Notes: generated from the sequence alone by a model not told the origin. Numbered from the stretch's first letter, positions 34,576 to 44,181 are shown. The stretch is 55,825 nucleotides of DNA from CAZZEX01 sp964653285 (GCA_964653285.1 CAZZEX010000023.1:1-55825), one strand, 5' to 3'. Numbers and translations: made by a program.

Positions 34576-36003
34576 TTACGTCTCCTCGCTCTCGCCCACC
34601 ACGTGGACTTTGAGCATGTTAGTCTCCCCCCCGCTGCCAAAGGGGATGCCGGCCGTCAGTACCACCGGGTCACCCCAGGCCACCAGCCCCTTCTCGCGTG
34701 CCGCTCGGACCATCACTTCCACCATATCATCAGTGGTCCCGAATTCCGCCACCTGCACGGGCATCACGCCCCACACGAGCGTCAATCGGAACAGGGTCGC
34801 GCGGCTGGGAGTGATGGCTACGATAGGAACAGACGGGCGATGACGTGCCACCATACGCGCCGTCCTGCCTGACATCGTCGCAGTGACAATCGCCCTGACT
34901 TCCACCTCGCTGGCAATCTCAACCGCGGCACAACTGATGGCCTCTGTGATCGTTTCGTGGCTGTGGGACTCGCCATGCAGCAAACGGCCATGAGGCAGAT
35001 GAGCCTCTGCGTTGGCGCAAATCATTGCCATCGTCTCCGCCGCCCTCACCGGGTACCCGCCCACCGCTGTCTCGCCGGAAAGCATCACCGCATCAGTGCC
35101 GTCCAGGATGGCGTTGGCAACGTCCGACGCCTCCGCCCGCGTCGGGCGAGGGTTCTCAATCATCGTCTGGAGCATCTGCGTGGCAGTGATGACTGGCTTG
35201 CCGGCCTGGTTGCAGGCGCGAATGATGTGTTTCTGGTGGAACGGCACCTCCTCGGCAGGCGTCTCCACCCCTAGGTCGCCTCGGGCGACCATGATGCCAT
35301 CGGCCTCAGCCAGGATCGCGTCGAAAACCGAAAGCGCCTCAGGTTTCTCAATCTTGGCGATGATAGAGGCGTCGGCTCCCCTACTCTTCAAGAACTGCCG
35401 CAGTTCGCGCACATCGGCTGCGCGGCGGACGAAGGAGAGCGCAAAGAAGTCCACTCCCTGCTCCAACGCGAACGCGGCGTCCTCCCGGTCCTTGGGTGTC
35501 AGAGCAGAAAAACAAAGCGTTGCCCCAGGTACATTGATTCCCTTGCGCGAGGTAAGTTGACCACCCGTGACCACTCGGCACTTCAGGCAGCCTTCACTGG
35601 CTTGCACGACGACCAGTTCCAGGCGTCCGTCATCCAGTAGCACGGTCTGACCAGCCCGGAGGTCACGCAGCAACTCTGGGTGGGGCACAGGTATCTCATC
35701 CGTCGCCCCTGGCTGGGGACGCGACGTCAGCGTCACCACATCTCCCTCGCGCAGTTCGACCGCTCCACCCTCAATCTCACCTACGCGCAACTTGGGCCCT
35801 TGCAGATCGGCCATCACGGCCGCCAACTTGTCTTCTTGTCCTGCAACCTGTCGCAAGGTGGCAATAGACTGAGCATGGGTGGCATGGTTGCCGTGGGAGA
35901 AATTGATGCGCGCCACGTCCATCCCAGCCCGGATGAGGCCGCGCATCACCTCGGGCGAACTGGACGCTGGTCCAATCGTGCACACGATCTTGGTACGTGG
36001 CAT
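34576..36003 (-). CDS. pyk: Pyruvate kinase
   Basis: A 475-residue enzyme making pyruvate and ATP from PEP and ADP. It begins MPRTKIVCTIGPASSSPEVM, contains RINFSHG, the catalytic IIAKIEKPEAL stretch, MVARGDLGVETPAEEV (metal site) and ITATQMLQTMIENPRPTRAE. The C-terminal domain is of normal length; no extra PEP-utiliser domain is present. It lies 36 nt downstream of the PPC lipoprotein gene and in line with eno, so the glycolytic genes are probably co-transcribed. Confidence 0.97.
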   Translation of the reverse strand: MPRTKIVCTIGPASSSPEVMRGLIRAGMDVARINFSHGNHATHAQSIATLRQVAGQEDKLAAVMADLQGPKLRVGEIEGGAVELREGDVVTLTSRPQPGATDEIPVPHPELLRDLRAGQTVLLDDGRLELVVVQASEGCLKCRVVTGGQLTSRKGINVPGATLCFSALTPKDREDAAFALEQGVDFFALSFVRRAADVRELRQFLKSRGADASIIAKIEKPEALSVFDAILAEADGIMVARGDLGVETPAEEVPFHQKHIIRACNQAGKPVITATQMLQTMIENPRPTRAEASDVANAILDGTDAVMLSGETAVGGYPVRAAETMAMICANAEAHLPHGRLLHGESHSHETITEAISCAAVEIASEVEVRAIVTATMSGRTARMVARHRPSVPIVAITPSRATLFRLTLVWGVMPVQVAEFGTTDDMVEVMVRAAREKGLVAWGDPVVLTAGIPFGSGGETNMLKVHVVGESEET

Positions 36004-36039
36004 CTCCCACGAATCCTCCGCCGAGTCGTGAACGTAACC

Positions 36040-37764
36040 CTAAGGTCCGGCCAGGGTCAACTCATACTCTCCCACATCATCATCACCGTAGCCCCGCGCG
36101 ATGATGCGGTAGGTTCCGCTCAGCGGCAATTTGAATGTGGAGATTTTGGCGTTGGCGTCCCCTCCGCCATCATCGTCGGCTATCACCCGCACACCGTTGG
36201 GCGCGAATAGTTCGAGGTAAGTGTCCATGTCCCCGGTCAAGGCAGTCATGGAGATGGCGACGACGTCGCCCGCCTCGCCCTCAAACAGCCAGTGGTGACG
36301 TGTGCCGGGCTCAAGGGCAGCATTCACCGTCTCACCGTAGGTGAGGGTACCCTCGACCACCATCTCCGCCCGCTCCAATGTGAGTTCGTATGCCCCCGTT
36401 ACACCAAACAGGGCACCTCCAGCGACGATGCGATAGGTACCGTCAGCGGGCAGTTCATAGTACTCAATGAGGGCGTTGAGATCCTCGCCGCTATCATCGT
36501 CGTCGGTGAGTGCAAGGCCGTTGGGGTCATACAACTCAAGATAGCAGTCCAGTTCGTCCCCCAGTGCATTCATCGCAATAGTGACCACGTCCCCCTCACT
36601 ACCCTGGAAGAACCACCCATCCTCCATATCTTCTGTCAGCATCCCCTCAACCGTCTGGCTGTACTCGATAGTACCGCTGGCGGAGGGTTCTCCGGCAACC
36701 TCCAGGCTGAGTGTGTAATCGCCCTCACCGCTGTAGGTCAGGGCGTGGATGGTGTAGGTGCCAGAGGCAATCACGGGGAGGTCCACAATGCGGGCGTTAG
36801 CGCCCTCGCCACCGTCATCATCTTCGGCAATGATCAGCCCATCCTCATTGTAGAATTCCAGGTAGGGATCCAAAGCGTCAGGGTCAACGGCATCCAGTCT
36901 GATCGTGACATACTGGCCCTCCTGCGCATCGAAGTACCACACCTCCGTACCGCCAAGAGGCAATGTGCCCTGCACCGCCTCTCCGGGCTGGATCGGTCCT
37001 CTTTCCACAGGCTCCGGCACCTCGGGCGGAAAGAACTCTAGGCTGGCGAGCATGTCCCGAAAGATCGGTTCGTAAGAGAACCAGTCGGCCTCCGGTGAGG
37101 CCCCAAACCCAATGCCAGCGACCCCTTCACCCAGAGCAGCAATGACGTATCCATGTATCTGGGTTTCGACTTGCCCTTCGATCCAACTCACCTCGGTGCC
37201 AGCACCGGGGACTTCGCCGAAGGTCCAGGCCTCGACATCCCCAATCTCGGATCCTTCTTCCTCCCGCAGATCCTCCAACACGCTGTCCAGCAAATCCTCC
37301 GCCGTCGCCGCTGGCCCAATTTGCCGTTCCACCTCCTCAGGGCTGCTCGTCATGACCGTGAGAATTGGCACTTCTGCCGGATCGGAATACGCCAGCGCCT
37401 CCTCGGTCTCGGCAAAGTAGGCGCCCGCATCCTCAGCCTCATAGGTCCAATCCGCCGGGTAGAGAATGCTGAAGCCTGCCAGGGGATTGGTGTACAGGCT
37501 CATCCCTGATAGAGGTTCCCGGGTCGGTACCAGCGTGGGCATTGCGGTGGGTTCCGAAGTCAGTGGCAGTGTGGGCACCGCCGTGGGTTCCGAAGTCGGT
37601 GGTAGCGTGGGCACCGCCGTGGGTTTGGGGGGCAACGTAACCTCATCCCACGGGGGAGTCGGCCCTGGCCTGGGCACAAGTGGGCAGATACTGCACCCAA
37701 GACCCGCCAGGAGCAACATCAACCCTGCGGCCCCGATTAGCCAAAGAGTTCGTCCGCCAATCAT
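36040..37764 (-). CDS. Lipoprotein with three PPC (pre-peptidase C-terminal) domains
   Basis: A lipoprotein signal (TLWLIGAAGLMLLLAGLGC) with the lipid-bound Cys at about residue 24 starts a 574-residue protein. A proline/threonine linker repeats PTxVPTLPPTSEP about three times. A domain of about 170 residues (NPLAGFSILYPADWTYEAE) follows, then three PPC beta-sandwiches marked by EVWYFDAQEGQYVTIRLDAV, YLELYDPNGLALTDDDDSG and YLELFAPNGVRVIADDDGG. PPC domains usually accompany secreted peptidases, but no peptidase is present. ATG 37764 has AAGGAG upstream. Confidence 0.85.
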   Translation of the reverse strand: MIGGRTLWLIGAAGLMLLLAGLGCSICPLVPRPGPTPPWDEVTLPPKPTAVPTLPPTSEPTAVPTLPLTSEPTAMPTLVPTREPLSGMSLYTNPLAGFSILYPADWTYEAEDAGAYFAETEEALAYSDPAEVPILTVMTSSPEEVERQIGPAATAEDLLDSVLEDLREEEGSEIGDVEAWTFGEVPGAGTEVSWIEGQVETQIHGYVIAALGEGVAGIGFGASPEADWFSYEPIFRDMLASLEFFPPEVPEPVERGPIQPGEAVQGTLPLGGTEVWYFDAQEGQYVTIRLDAVDPDALDPYLEFYNEDGLIIAEDDDGGEGANARIVDLPVIASGTYTIHALTYSGEGDYTLSLEVAGEPSASGTIEYSQTVEGMLTEDMEDGWFFQGSEGDVVTIAMNALGDELDCYLELYDPNGLALTDDDDSGEDLNALIEYYELPADGTYRIVAGGALFGVTGAYELTLERAEMVVEGTLTYGETVNAALEPGTRHHWLFEGEAGDVVAISMTALTGDMDTYLELFAPNGVRVIADDDGGGDANAKISTFKLPLSGTYRIIARGYGDDDVGEYELTLAGP

Positions 37765-37789
37765 CTGCGTCTCCTTGGGGAAAACAGGC

Positions 37790-39085
37790 TTAGCGCCGCA
37801 AATTGGCGAAGGCAGCCATCCCTGCGTACGTGGCCTGTTTACCCAACTCCTGCTCGATGCGTAGTAACTGGTTATACTTGGCGACACGCTCAGAGCGGCA
37901 GGGCGCGCCAGTCTTGATCTGACCGGTGTTCAGCGCCACCGCCAGGTCAGCGATGGTTGCATCCTCCGTCTCGCCCGAACGATGAGAAACGACGACTGTC
38001 CAGCCCGCGCGCTGCGCCAGTTGCACGGCAGCGATGGCCTCCGTAAGAGTCCCGATCTGGTTCACCTTACACAGGAGTGCATTGCAGGCTCGCAGGTCAA
38101 TTGCCTTCTGTACCCGCGCTACGTTGGTCACCAGCAGGTCATCCCCCACGATCTGGACCCGGTCGCCCAACCGCTCCATCATCAGCCCCCAACTGTCCCA
38201 GTCGTCCTCGGCCAGCCCATCCTCGATGCTGATGATGGGGTACTTCTCCACCCAATCGGCGTAGAACTCGACCATCTCCGCGCCGGTGAGCGTGCGGCCT
38301 TCTTTCTTGAGCACGTACTTTCCGTTCTTGAAGAACTCGCTGGCAGCAGGGTCGAGCGCGATGCGGATCTGCTCCCCAGGCTTGTAACCCGCCTTCTCAA
38401 CGGCCTCCAGGATGACTTCGATAGCCTCCTCGTTCGCCTTGAGACTGGGCGCGAAGCCTCCCTCGTCCCCAATGCCGGTGGAGTACCCCTTGGCCTTGAG
38501 GACAGCCTTGAGCGCGTGGTAGACCTCGCTTCCCCAGCGCAGTGCCTCGGCGAAGGTCGGCGCGCCCACGGGCATGATCATGAACTCCTGCAAGTCAGGG
38601 CCATCCACCGCGTGCTTGCCGCCGTTGAGGATGTTCATCATCGGTACCGGCAGCGCGTGGGCATACACACCGCCGATGTAGCGATACAGCGGCATCTGCA
38701 GCGCGTTGGCCGCCGCGTGAGCCATAGCCAGCGAGACACCCAGGATAGCATTGGCCCCCAGCTTCTCCTTGTTGGGCGTGCCATCCAGTTCCAGCAACCG
38801 CGCATCAATCCCGGCCTGGTCAGTGGCGTCCCAGCCAAACAACTCATCGGTGATGACGTCATTGACGTTGGCGACTGCCTGCAATACCCCCTGGCCATTG
38901 TAGCGGCTCTTGTCACCGTCACGAAGTTCCAGTGCCTCGTGAACGCCAGTGGAGGCCCCGGAGGGGACGACAGCCCGGCCCCAGGCCCCCCCCAGCAGGG
39001 CTACTTCGACCTCAACGGTAGGGTTGCCCCGCGAATCCAGAATCTCACGAGCGACGATGGTGTCAATCTCTGTCTCAATCATCAT
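37790..39085 (-). CDS. eno: Enolase
   Basis: A 431-residue glycolytic enzyme that converts 2-phosphoglycerate to PEP. Typical segments are IVAREILDSRGNPTVEVEV, SGASTGVHEALELRD, GGKHAVDGPDLQEFMIMPVGA, the Mg ligands in SIEDGLAEDDWDSW, the catalytic Lys in LLCKVNQIGTLTEA and VVSHRSGETED. It is upstream of the PPC lipoprotein and pyk on the same strand. Confidence 0.98.
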   Translation of the reverse strand: MMIETEIDTIVAREILDSRGNPTVEVEVALLGGAWGRAVVPSGASTGVHEALELRDGDKSRYNGQGVLQAVANVNDVITDELFGWDATDQAGIDARLLELDGTPNKEKLGANAILGVSLAMAHAAANALQMPLYRYIGGVYAHALPVPMMNILNGGKHAVDGPDLQEFMIMPVGAPTFAEALRWGSEVYHALKAVLKAKGYSTGIGDEGGFAPSLKANEEAIEVILEAVEKAGYKPGEQIRIALDPAASEFFKNGKYVLKKEGRTLTGAEMVEFYADWVEKYPIISIEDGLAEDDWDSWGLMMERLGDRVQIVGDDLLVTNVARVQKAIDLRACNALLCKVNQIGTLTEAIAAVQLAQRAGWTVVVSHRSGETEDATIADLAVALNTGQIKTGAPCRSERVAKYNQLLRIEQELGKQATYAGMAAFANLRR

Positions 39086-39283
39086 TCTTCCCCCAAAGTG
39101 GCCTTCGTTTCTTTGCCCGATCCAAGACGCCCCCGCACGAAGCGGCGGATATGCTTGGCCCTTTCCAGAGCATCGCGGGCATCCTCATCATAGAACGCTG
39201 CAAAGCCAGGATACCTCGACCAGCATCCGGGCCGACGTCAAATCCGTGTCCGCCCTGGCAAATTGCTCCACAGCGATCCTCAC
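39082..39283 (-). pseudogene. HEPN-domain protein remnant
   Basis: The first part (VRIAVEQFARADTDLTSARMLVE, from GTG 39283) is the N-terminal helix of a HEPN protein. After about 39215 the reading frame changes to YPGFAAFYDEDARDALERA then KHIRRFV, the C-terminal helix of the same family, and its stop overlaps the eno start. The middle of the domain is missing. No nucleotidyltransferase partner is adjacent. Confidence 0.6.
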
Positions 39284-39290
39284 CGAATGC

Positions 39291-40364
39291 CTACAGCCCC
39301 AGCCCCTCGTACAATCGCTCGAAGTCGAAGTGTTCGGCCAGCAGTGCCTCGAACCGCTCCAGTTTGGCCGTCTGGCCCAACCGTGTCTTGCCGAAGACCC
39401 GCTCGATGGCCCCCACCGTCTCCATGGTATTTCCACGCACCAGCAGCACCGGGATACCGGCTTCCTCGGCGCGACGCAGCACTTCGGGCACAGGCCGCAG
39501 ATGGCCAGTCAGAACCAGGCAGTTAGTCGCTGTCTCTAACGCCACCAGTTGCATGTCGGCCCGATCGCCACCGGTGATGACCACTTTGGTCCCCGGTATG
39601 CGTCGTATGCGTGGCAGCGCCTGCTCCACGCTCATCGCCCCGACCACCAGATGCTCGATCAGCACATCCCTCTTCTCCGGCAGGGCCAGGAACTCGCCCT
39701 GCAGCACGTCCGCCAGTTCTCCGATGCTGATGGCCTGCAGTTCCTCCCGCAGGGGGAGGGCTCCCAGCACCCGGACCCCCCGCTCTTCCAGACAGGGGCG
39801 GCATACCTGCGCCAAGAAGTCACATGCCTCGTCCGGCACGGCGTTGATGAGCACGCCCAGCAGCCGTTCCCCTAGCCGCAGGTGCGCCGTTATACAAGCA
39901 TCCCCCATGCTCACCTGGTTGCGGAAGCGGATGATGGCCAAGGCCGACACGTCCAGGGCCTCCGCCACCATAGTGGGGCCCAGGCCAAGGCTGACTCCCT
40001 CCCGCAGGGAGGCTCCACCCTCCAGCAGGACGACGTCCTTGCCGGGGATGATCCGCTGGTAGGCTACCTTTACCTCCGCCATGAGATCACGGTCGGCGCA
40101 ACCACAGCGCATTTCCCGCGCGAGGGCGGGGGTTAGGACGACGCCCACCAGGTCCTCCGGAGATTCTGCCAGCCCCAGCGTCCGCCGCACGAAATCGGCG
40201 TCCTCGTCCTGTGCCCGCCCTGGCTGCGGCTGCCACTGCTGGGTGGAGAGTGGCTTGAAGTAGCCGACCTTATACCCTTCCCTTTGCAACCGCCGTCCCA
40301 GTCCCAGGCAGAGCGCCGTCTTGCCACTGAAGGTGTGCAGGGATGTTATATACAATGCCTTCAT
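39291..40364 (-). CDS. AAA_26/DRTGG-domain protein (phosphotransacetylase-like N-terminal region)
   Basis: A 357-residue protein. The N-terminal half is a dethiobiotin-synthetase-like P-loop domain (MKALYITSLHTFSGKTALCL, VVLLEGGASLREGVSLGLG), as in the front part of long Pta enzymes. The C-terminal half is a DRTGG domain (KRDVLIEHLVVGAMSVEQAL, TKVVITGGDRADMQLVALE). The catalytic phosphotransacetylase domain is lacking. Such proteins often neighbour ADP-forming acyl-CoA synthetases, as here (71 nt upstream), and a regulatory role is inferred. The start ATG 40364 follows GAGGAGG. Confidence 0.8.
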   Translation of the reverse strand: MKALYITSLHTFSGKTALCLGLGRRLQREGYKVGYFKPLSTQQWQPQPGRAQDEDADFVRRTLGLAESPEDLVGVVLTPALAREMRCGCADRDLMAEVKVAYQRIIPGKDVVLLEGGASLREGVSLGLGPTMVAEALDVSALAIIRFRNQVSMGDACITAHLRLGERLLGVLINAVPDEACDFLAQVCRPCLEERGVRVLGALPLREELQAISIGELADVLQGEFLALPEKRDVLIEHLVVGAMSVEQALPRIRRIPGTKVVITGGDRADMQLVALETATNCLVLTGHLRPVPEVLRRAEEAGIPVLLVRGNTMETVGAIERVFGKTRLGQTAKLERFEALLAEHFDFERLYEGLGL

Positions 40365-40435
40365 CGTCGCCTCCTCATCTGGTAGAGTGGTGAATCTGGC
40401 GAGCACTTCATCTGCCCCTCCTCACTCCAACGCAC

Positions 40436-42529
40436 TCAAGACGCCAACACCAACCGCATGTCAATCGCCATCGCCCCGCGTCCCTCTTCGAAGACCATCA
40501 ACGGATTGATGTCCAGTTCCACGATCTCAGGGAAATCGGTCACCAACTGGCTGATCCGCAGCAACGCGTCCACCATCGCCTCGTGGTCGGCCGGCGGCTC
40601 GCCCCGGATGCCCTCCAGCAGCGGATAGGATCGAATCTCGCGGATCATCTCATCCGCCTCCTGGCGGCTGAAGGGAGCCACGCGAAAGGCGACGTCTTTC
40701 AGCGCTTCTACGTAAATGCCACCCAGACCAAAAGCGACCAACGGCCCAAACTGCGGGTCACGGCTCATTCCCACCAACACCTCTCGACCGCCTGATACCA
40801 TCTGCTGCACCTGGCAGCCCCAGATGCGCGCGTCCGGCACGTAGCGCCCAGCCCGATAGACAATCAGGTCAAAGGCATCCCGCACATCGTCGGGCGAGCG
40901 CAGGCCCAGTTTGACACCTCCCACGTCGGTCTTGTGCAGGATATCGGGCGAGGCGACCTTGAGCACGACCGGATAGCCGATCTCCTCTGCGATCTCGATC
41001 GCTTTCTCGGGCGTCTTAGCCAGGCGCGATCGGGGGACGGTGAACCCGTAGGATTCCAGCACCGCCCACGCCTCAGCGTCACCGATGGAGACGCGCCCAT
41101 CCGCCCGCACGCGGTCAAACAACTCCCGCACACGTGGTATGCAGACATCACAAGGCTGCACCTCGAAGATAGGTCGCTCTCGCTCGCGCCGATATGCGCT
41201 CATCGCTGCCAGCGCCCCCGCTACCCGCTCAGGGAAGGGATAGTTGGGCACGCTGTATTGCCACAGTATCTCGATCCCGGCCTCAATGCGCGCCTCCCCC
41301 ATGAAGCAGGCCAGGACCGGCTTATCTGCCTCTTGGGCCATTTGGCCTACAACGTGGGCCGTCTTCTCGATCTCAGTCATCGCCTGGGGAGTGACGATCA
41401 CGATCAGCCCATCCACGTTCGGATCGGCCAGCACCAGGCGGATAGCATACTCGTACCGGTCGGCCAGCGCATCTCCCAACACGTCCACCGGGTTGACCAC
41501 ACTGGCCGCGCCCGGCAGATAGTCTGTCAGCGCCTCCGACGTCTCGTGGCTGAGGCGCGTGATCTCCATCCCGGCGTGCTCCAGCGCGTCGGTGGCCAGG
41601 ATGCCTGGGCCACCGGCGTTGGTGACGATGCCGATGCGGTCGTCCTTCAGAAGCGGCTGGTAGGCAAAGGCGCGCGCGTAGTCGAAGAGCGCCTCCATAG
41701 AGGTGGCGCGGATGACACCCGCCTGTCGAAAGGCCGCTTTGTAGGCCGCCTCGGAGCCGGCCAGGCTGCCTGTGTGCGACGACACCGCCCGCGAACCCGA
41801 GGCGGTCACGCCAGACTTGATCGCCACCACCGGTTTATCGCGCGTGACTTTCCGCGCTACCTTGATGAACTTCTGCCCATCGGGCAACCCTTCGACGTAG
41901 ATGAGAACCACCTGTGAGGCCGGGTCATCACCCCATGCCTCCAACAGATCAATCTCGCTCACGTCCGCCTTGTTGCCCAGACTGGCGAACTTGGAAAAGC
42001 CAATGCGACCGGCCATCGCCATGTCCAGCACCGCTGTACCCAGTGCACCCGACTGAGACATGAAAGCGATGGGGCCTCCAGGGGGCATGCCGATAGCGAA
42101 TGTCGCGTTGAGCGGGGTAGCGGTGTCAATCACGCCCAGGCAATTGGGGCCGATAAGGCGCAGTTTGTATTTGTGGGCAATCTCGATCAGTTCCATCTCT
42201 CGCTCGAGGCCCTCGCGCCCGGCCTCGCGGAAGCCAGCGGTGATGACCACGACGGACGGAATCCCTTTCTGCCCGCATTGCTCCAACGCAGCCGGCACAA
42301 AGCGATAAGGAATGACAATCACCGCCAGATCCACCGCATCGGAGACGTCCAGCACAGAAGGATAGGCCTTCAAGCCGAGGATCTCATCGGCCTTGGGGTT
42401 GATTGGATAGAGGCGGCCCGGATAGCCGCCCCCTTTGAGATTGGCCAACACCGCGTAGCCCAACTTCTCAGGGTCGCGGGAGGCACCGATAATAGCAACC
42501 GATTGGGGATTGAAGAAGGTGTCTAGCAT
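40436..42529 (-). CDS. Acetate--CoA ligase (ADP-forming), fused alpha and beta subunits
   Basis: A 697-residue NDP-forming acyl-CoA synthetase. The alpha part starts MLDTFFNPQSVAIIGASRDP (CoA-binding Rossmann), includes IGPNCLGVID and the phosphohistidine region AVSSHTGSLAGSEAAYKAAF. The beta part is an ATP-grasp domain (GYPVVLKVASPDILHKTDVGGV, QQMVSGGREVLVGMSRDPQFG). It converts acetyl-CoA plus ADP and Pi to acetate, CoA and ATP. With pyk and eno nearby it suggests fermentation with substrate-level ATP gain. The substrate range is not visible from sequence. Confidence 0.92.
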   Translation of the reverse strand: MLDTFFNPQSVAIIGASRDPEKLGYAVLANLKGGGYPGRLYPINPKADEILGLKAYPSVLDVSDAVDLAVIVIPYRFVPAALEQCGQKGIPSVVVITAGFREAGREGLEREMELIEIAHKYKLRLIGPNCLGVIDTATPLNATFAIGMPPGGPIAFMSQSGALGTAVLDMAMAGRIGFSKFASLGNKADVSEIDLLEAWGDDPASQVVLIYVEGLPDGQKFIKVARKVTRDKPVVAIKSGVTASGSRAVSSHTGSLAGSEAAYKAAFRQAGVIRATSMEALFDYARAFAYQPLLKDDRIGIVTNAGGPGILATDALEHAGMEITRLSHETSEALTDYLPGAASVVNPVDVLGDALADRYEYAIRLVLADPNVDGLIVIVTPQAMTEIEKTAHVVGQMAQEADKPVLACFMGEARIEAGIEILWQYSVPNYPFPERVAGALAAMSAYRRERERPIFEVQPCDVCIPRVRELFDRVRADGRVSIGDAEAWAVLESYGFTVPRSRLAKTPEKAIEIAEEIGYPVVLKVASPDILHKTDVGGVKLGLRSPDDVRDAFDLIVYRAGRYVPDARIWGCQVQQMVSGGREVLVGMSRDPQFGPLVAFGLGGIYVEALKDVAFRVAPFSRQEADEMIREIRSYPLLEGIRGEPPADHEAMVDALLRISQLVTDFPEIVELDINPLMVFEEGRGAMAIDMRLVLAS

Positions 42530-42723
42530 ACACCTCTCACTACTTTGAGTATACTTGTACTGCATTCGGGCCAGCGCCAATAGTACACGAAAAGGGGGAT
42601 TTTGGCAAGCATTACCAGCGCACAGTCCGATCATCAGTTTCAGTTTCTCGTCAGCCGCGCTTTTCCCACCCCGGTGGTGGCGCCTACCCGTCATTGTCCA
42701 TTCGTTCATTGCTCCCGGGAGCC

Positions 42724-42752
42724 TTGTCAATATAACAGATGCATGCTATAAT
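42724..42752 (+). promoter_or_regulatory. ssrA promoter
   Basis: TTGTCA (42724-42729) and a perfect TATAAT (42747-42752) with a 17-bp gap, just ahead of the tmRNA 5' end. Confidence 0.8.
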
Positions 42753-42764
42753 ATGACTGCCAGT

Positions 42765-43187
42765 GGGGATGACAGGCTTCGACGGGGAAGGCTGATCATG
42801 GATGGCAAGCCGGGGCGCTCTGCCCCCGTTAACAACGGAGCACACACTCCAAAGTGCCAATAACACTTGGATTCCTGTCCCGCAGGCCGCGATGGCTGCT
42901 GCTCCATTGGCAGCCTAATCTGGCCTAAGGACAAACTGACCGCACAAGCGGTCACGTCCGCCCTGGTCTCGCGCCGGCGGCCCGGGGGCCGGATGTCAAA
43001 GAGCCGGTGTGCGGCACTCCGATGCCGATAGGAGTGCTCAAGCGGGAGTTTCGGCTCCCATCGGCTAGGTCCGGGTGCAGCGCGGTCGGCGGCGACTCCC
43101 CGGGTGACAAGTAAAAGGCCGACTAAGCTTGTAGAAGTCCTTGGCCGAGTTTCTCGGACGCGGGTTCGATTCCCGCCATCTCCACCA
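42765..43187 (+). ncRNA. ssrA: Transfer-messenger RNA (tmRNA)
   Basis: The 5' end GGGGATGACAGGCTTCGACG pairs over 7 bp with the 3' end, which has the TTCGATTCCCG arm and an encoded CCA, forming the tRNA-like part. The tag frame starts with GCC at 42856 (after AAAGT) and ends at TAA 42916-42918. It encodes A-NNTWIPVPQAAMAAAPLAA: 20 residues, ending in the proteolysis signal APLAA. The downstream sequence contains hairpins compatible with pseudoknots. It rescues stalled ribosomes with SmpB. The tag, with a Trp and two Pro, is unlike the common AANDENYALAA. Confidence 0.97.
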
Positions 43188-43193
43188 CAAACC

Positions 43194-43225
43194 ACGAGGC
43201 TGGCATCTGGTGGTGCCAGTCTCGT
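43194..43225 (+). terminator. Stem-loop after tmRNA
   Basis: ACGAGGCTGGCA pairs with TGCCAGTCTCGT (12 bp with one G-T) around an 8-nt loop, 7 nt past the tmRNA end. The T-run is weak. Confidence 0.6.
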
Positions 43226-43304
43226 TGCACGTCAGGCTCACAAGAGACGAAAGAGGTCTCGTCAGTAATTGGCACAATCACTCAATTGACGTACAACTTG
43301 GCCA

Positions 43305-44171
43305 ATGAACGACGAACAAATGACAGTGGACAGGGAAGCTCTGCAAAGACAAATTGGCGAACTGGCGCAGGTGGAAGATGGCACACGCGTCATCCGCCTC
43401 CAGCAGGTACACGAGTTGGCTGCCGCGAACGGCTGCTCGATCCGGGAGGTAGAACTGGCGGCGCTGGGGGTAGGCGTCGTTCCCTGGCGCTACCTGCGCA
43501 GCCTGGGCACGGTCGGGCTGGAAGGGCAGGCCAAACTTCTGCGGGCCACGGTCGCGGTCGTGGGACTGGGAGGATTGGGAGGATATGTCACCGAGGCACT
43601 GGCCCGTATGGGGGTGGGGCGGCTGATCCTGATAGATGGCGACGTTTTTGAGGAACACAACCTCAACCGGCAGATCTTGAGCGCCGAGGCTAAACTGGGC
43701 ACGGATAAGATTCAGGCCGCGCAGCGGCGCGTCGCTGAGATCAACGGTGCAGTGGAGGTAATTGCCCATGCGGTGGTGCTCATCAGCGAGAACCTGCCCC
43801 GGCTTCTGGAGGGGGCGGACGTGGTCGTGGATGGTCTCGACCGCTTGCCTATGCGTCTGGTCTTGCAAAAGGGAGCACAGGCACTGGGCATCCCGATGGT
43901 GCACGGGAGCATCGCGGGCTTCCTGGGGCAGGTGATGACCATCCTCCCCGGCGATCCTGGCCTATGTAGCCTGTACGGGGAGCAGGACGAACTCCCGGAG
44001 CAGGGGCTGGAGGTGCAACTGGGTACCCCGGCCGCGACGCCGATGGCAGTGGCAGCCTGGGAGGCGCAGGAGGTCGTGAAAATTCTGCTAGATCAAGGAG
44101 AACTGTTGCGACACCGGCTGCTGGTGATGGACATGGAATCAGGCACGATCGAGATTCTGCAACTGGGTTGA
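43305..44171 (+). CDS. ThiF/MoeB-family E1-like adenylyltransferase
   Basis: A 288-residue protein. After a 70-residue helical N-terminus comes the nucleotide-binding core: ATVAVVGLGGLGGYVTEALAR, LILIDGDVFEEHNLNRQILS and ADVVVDGLDRLPMRLVLQ. These match the E1-like fold that adenylates a ubiquitin-like sulfur carrier. The zinc-binding CxxC pairs of MoeB are missing, with only a lone Cys in GLCSLYGEQ, so the sulfur-transfer chemistry is doubtful. No ThiS or MoaD gene is adjacent. Confidence 0.85.
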   Translation: MNDEQMTVDREALQRQIGELAQVEDGTRVIRLQQVHELAAANGCSIREVELAALGVGVVPWRYLRSLGTVGLEGQAKLLRATVAVVGLGGLGGYVTEALARMGVGRLILIDGDVFEEHNLNRQILSAEAKLGTDKIQAAQRRVAEINGAVEVIAHAVVLISENLPRLLEGADVVVDGLDRLPMRLVLQKGAQALGIPMVHGSIAGFLGQVMTILPGDPGLCSLYGEQDELPEQGLEVQLGTPAATPMAVAAWEAQEVVKILLDQGELLRHRLLVMDMESGTIEILQLG

Positions 44172-44181
44172 AGTAACAACG

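Noticed and set aside
42746..43195. Open frames on both strands across the tmRNA
   Set aside because: They overlap the tmRNA, whose ends, tag frame and promoter are clear.
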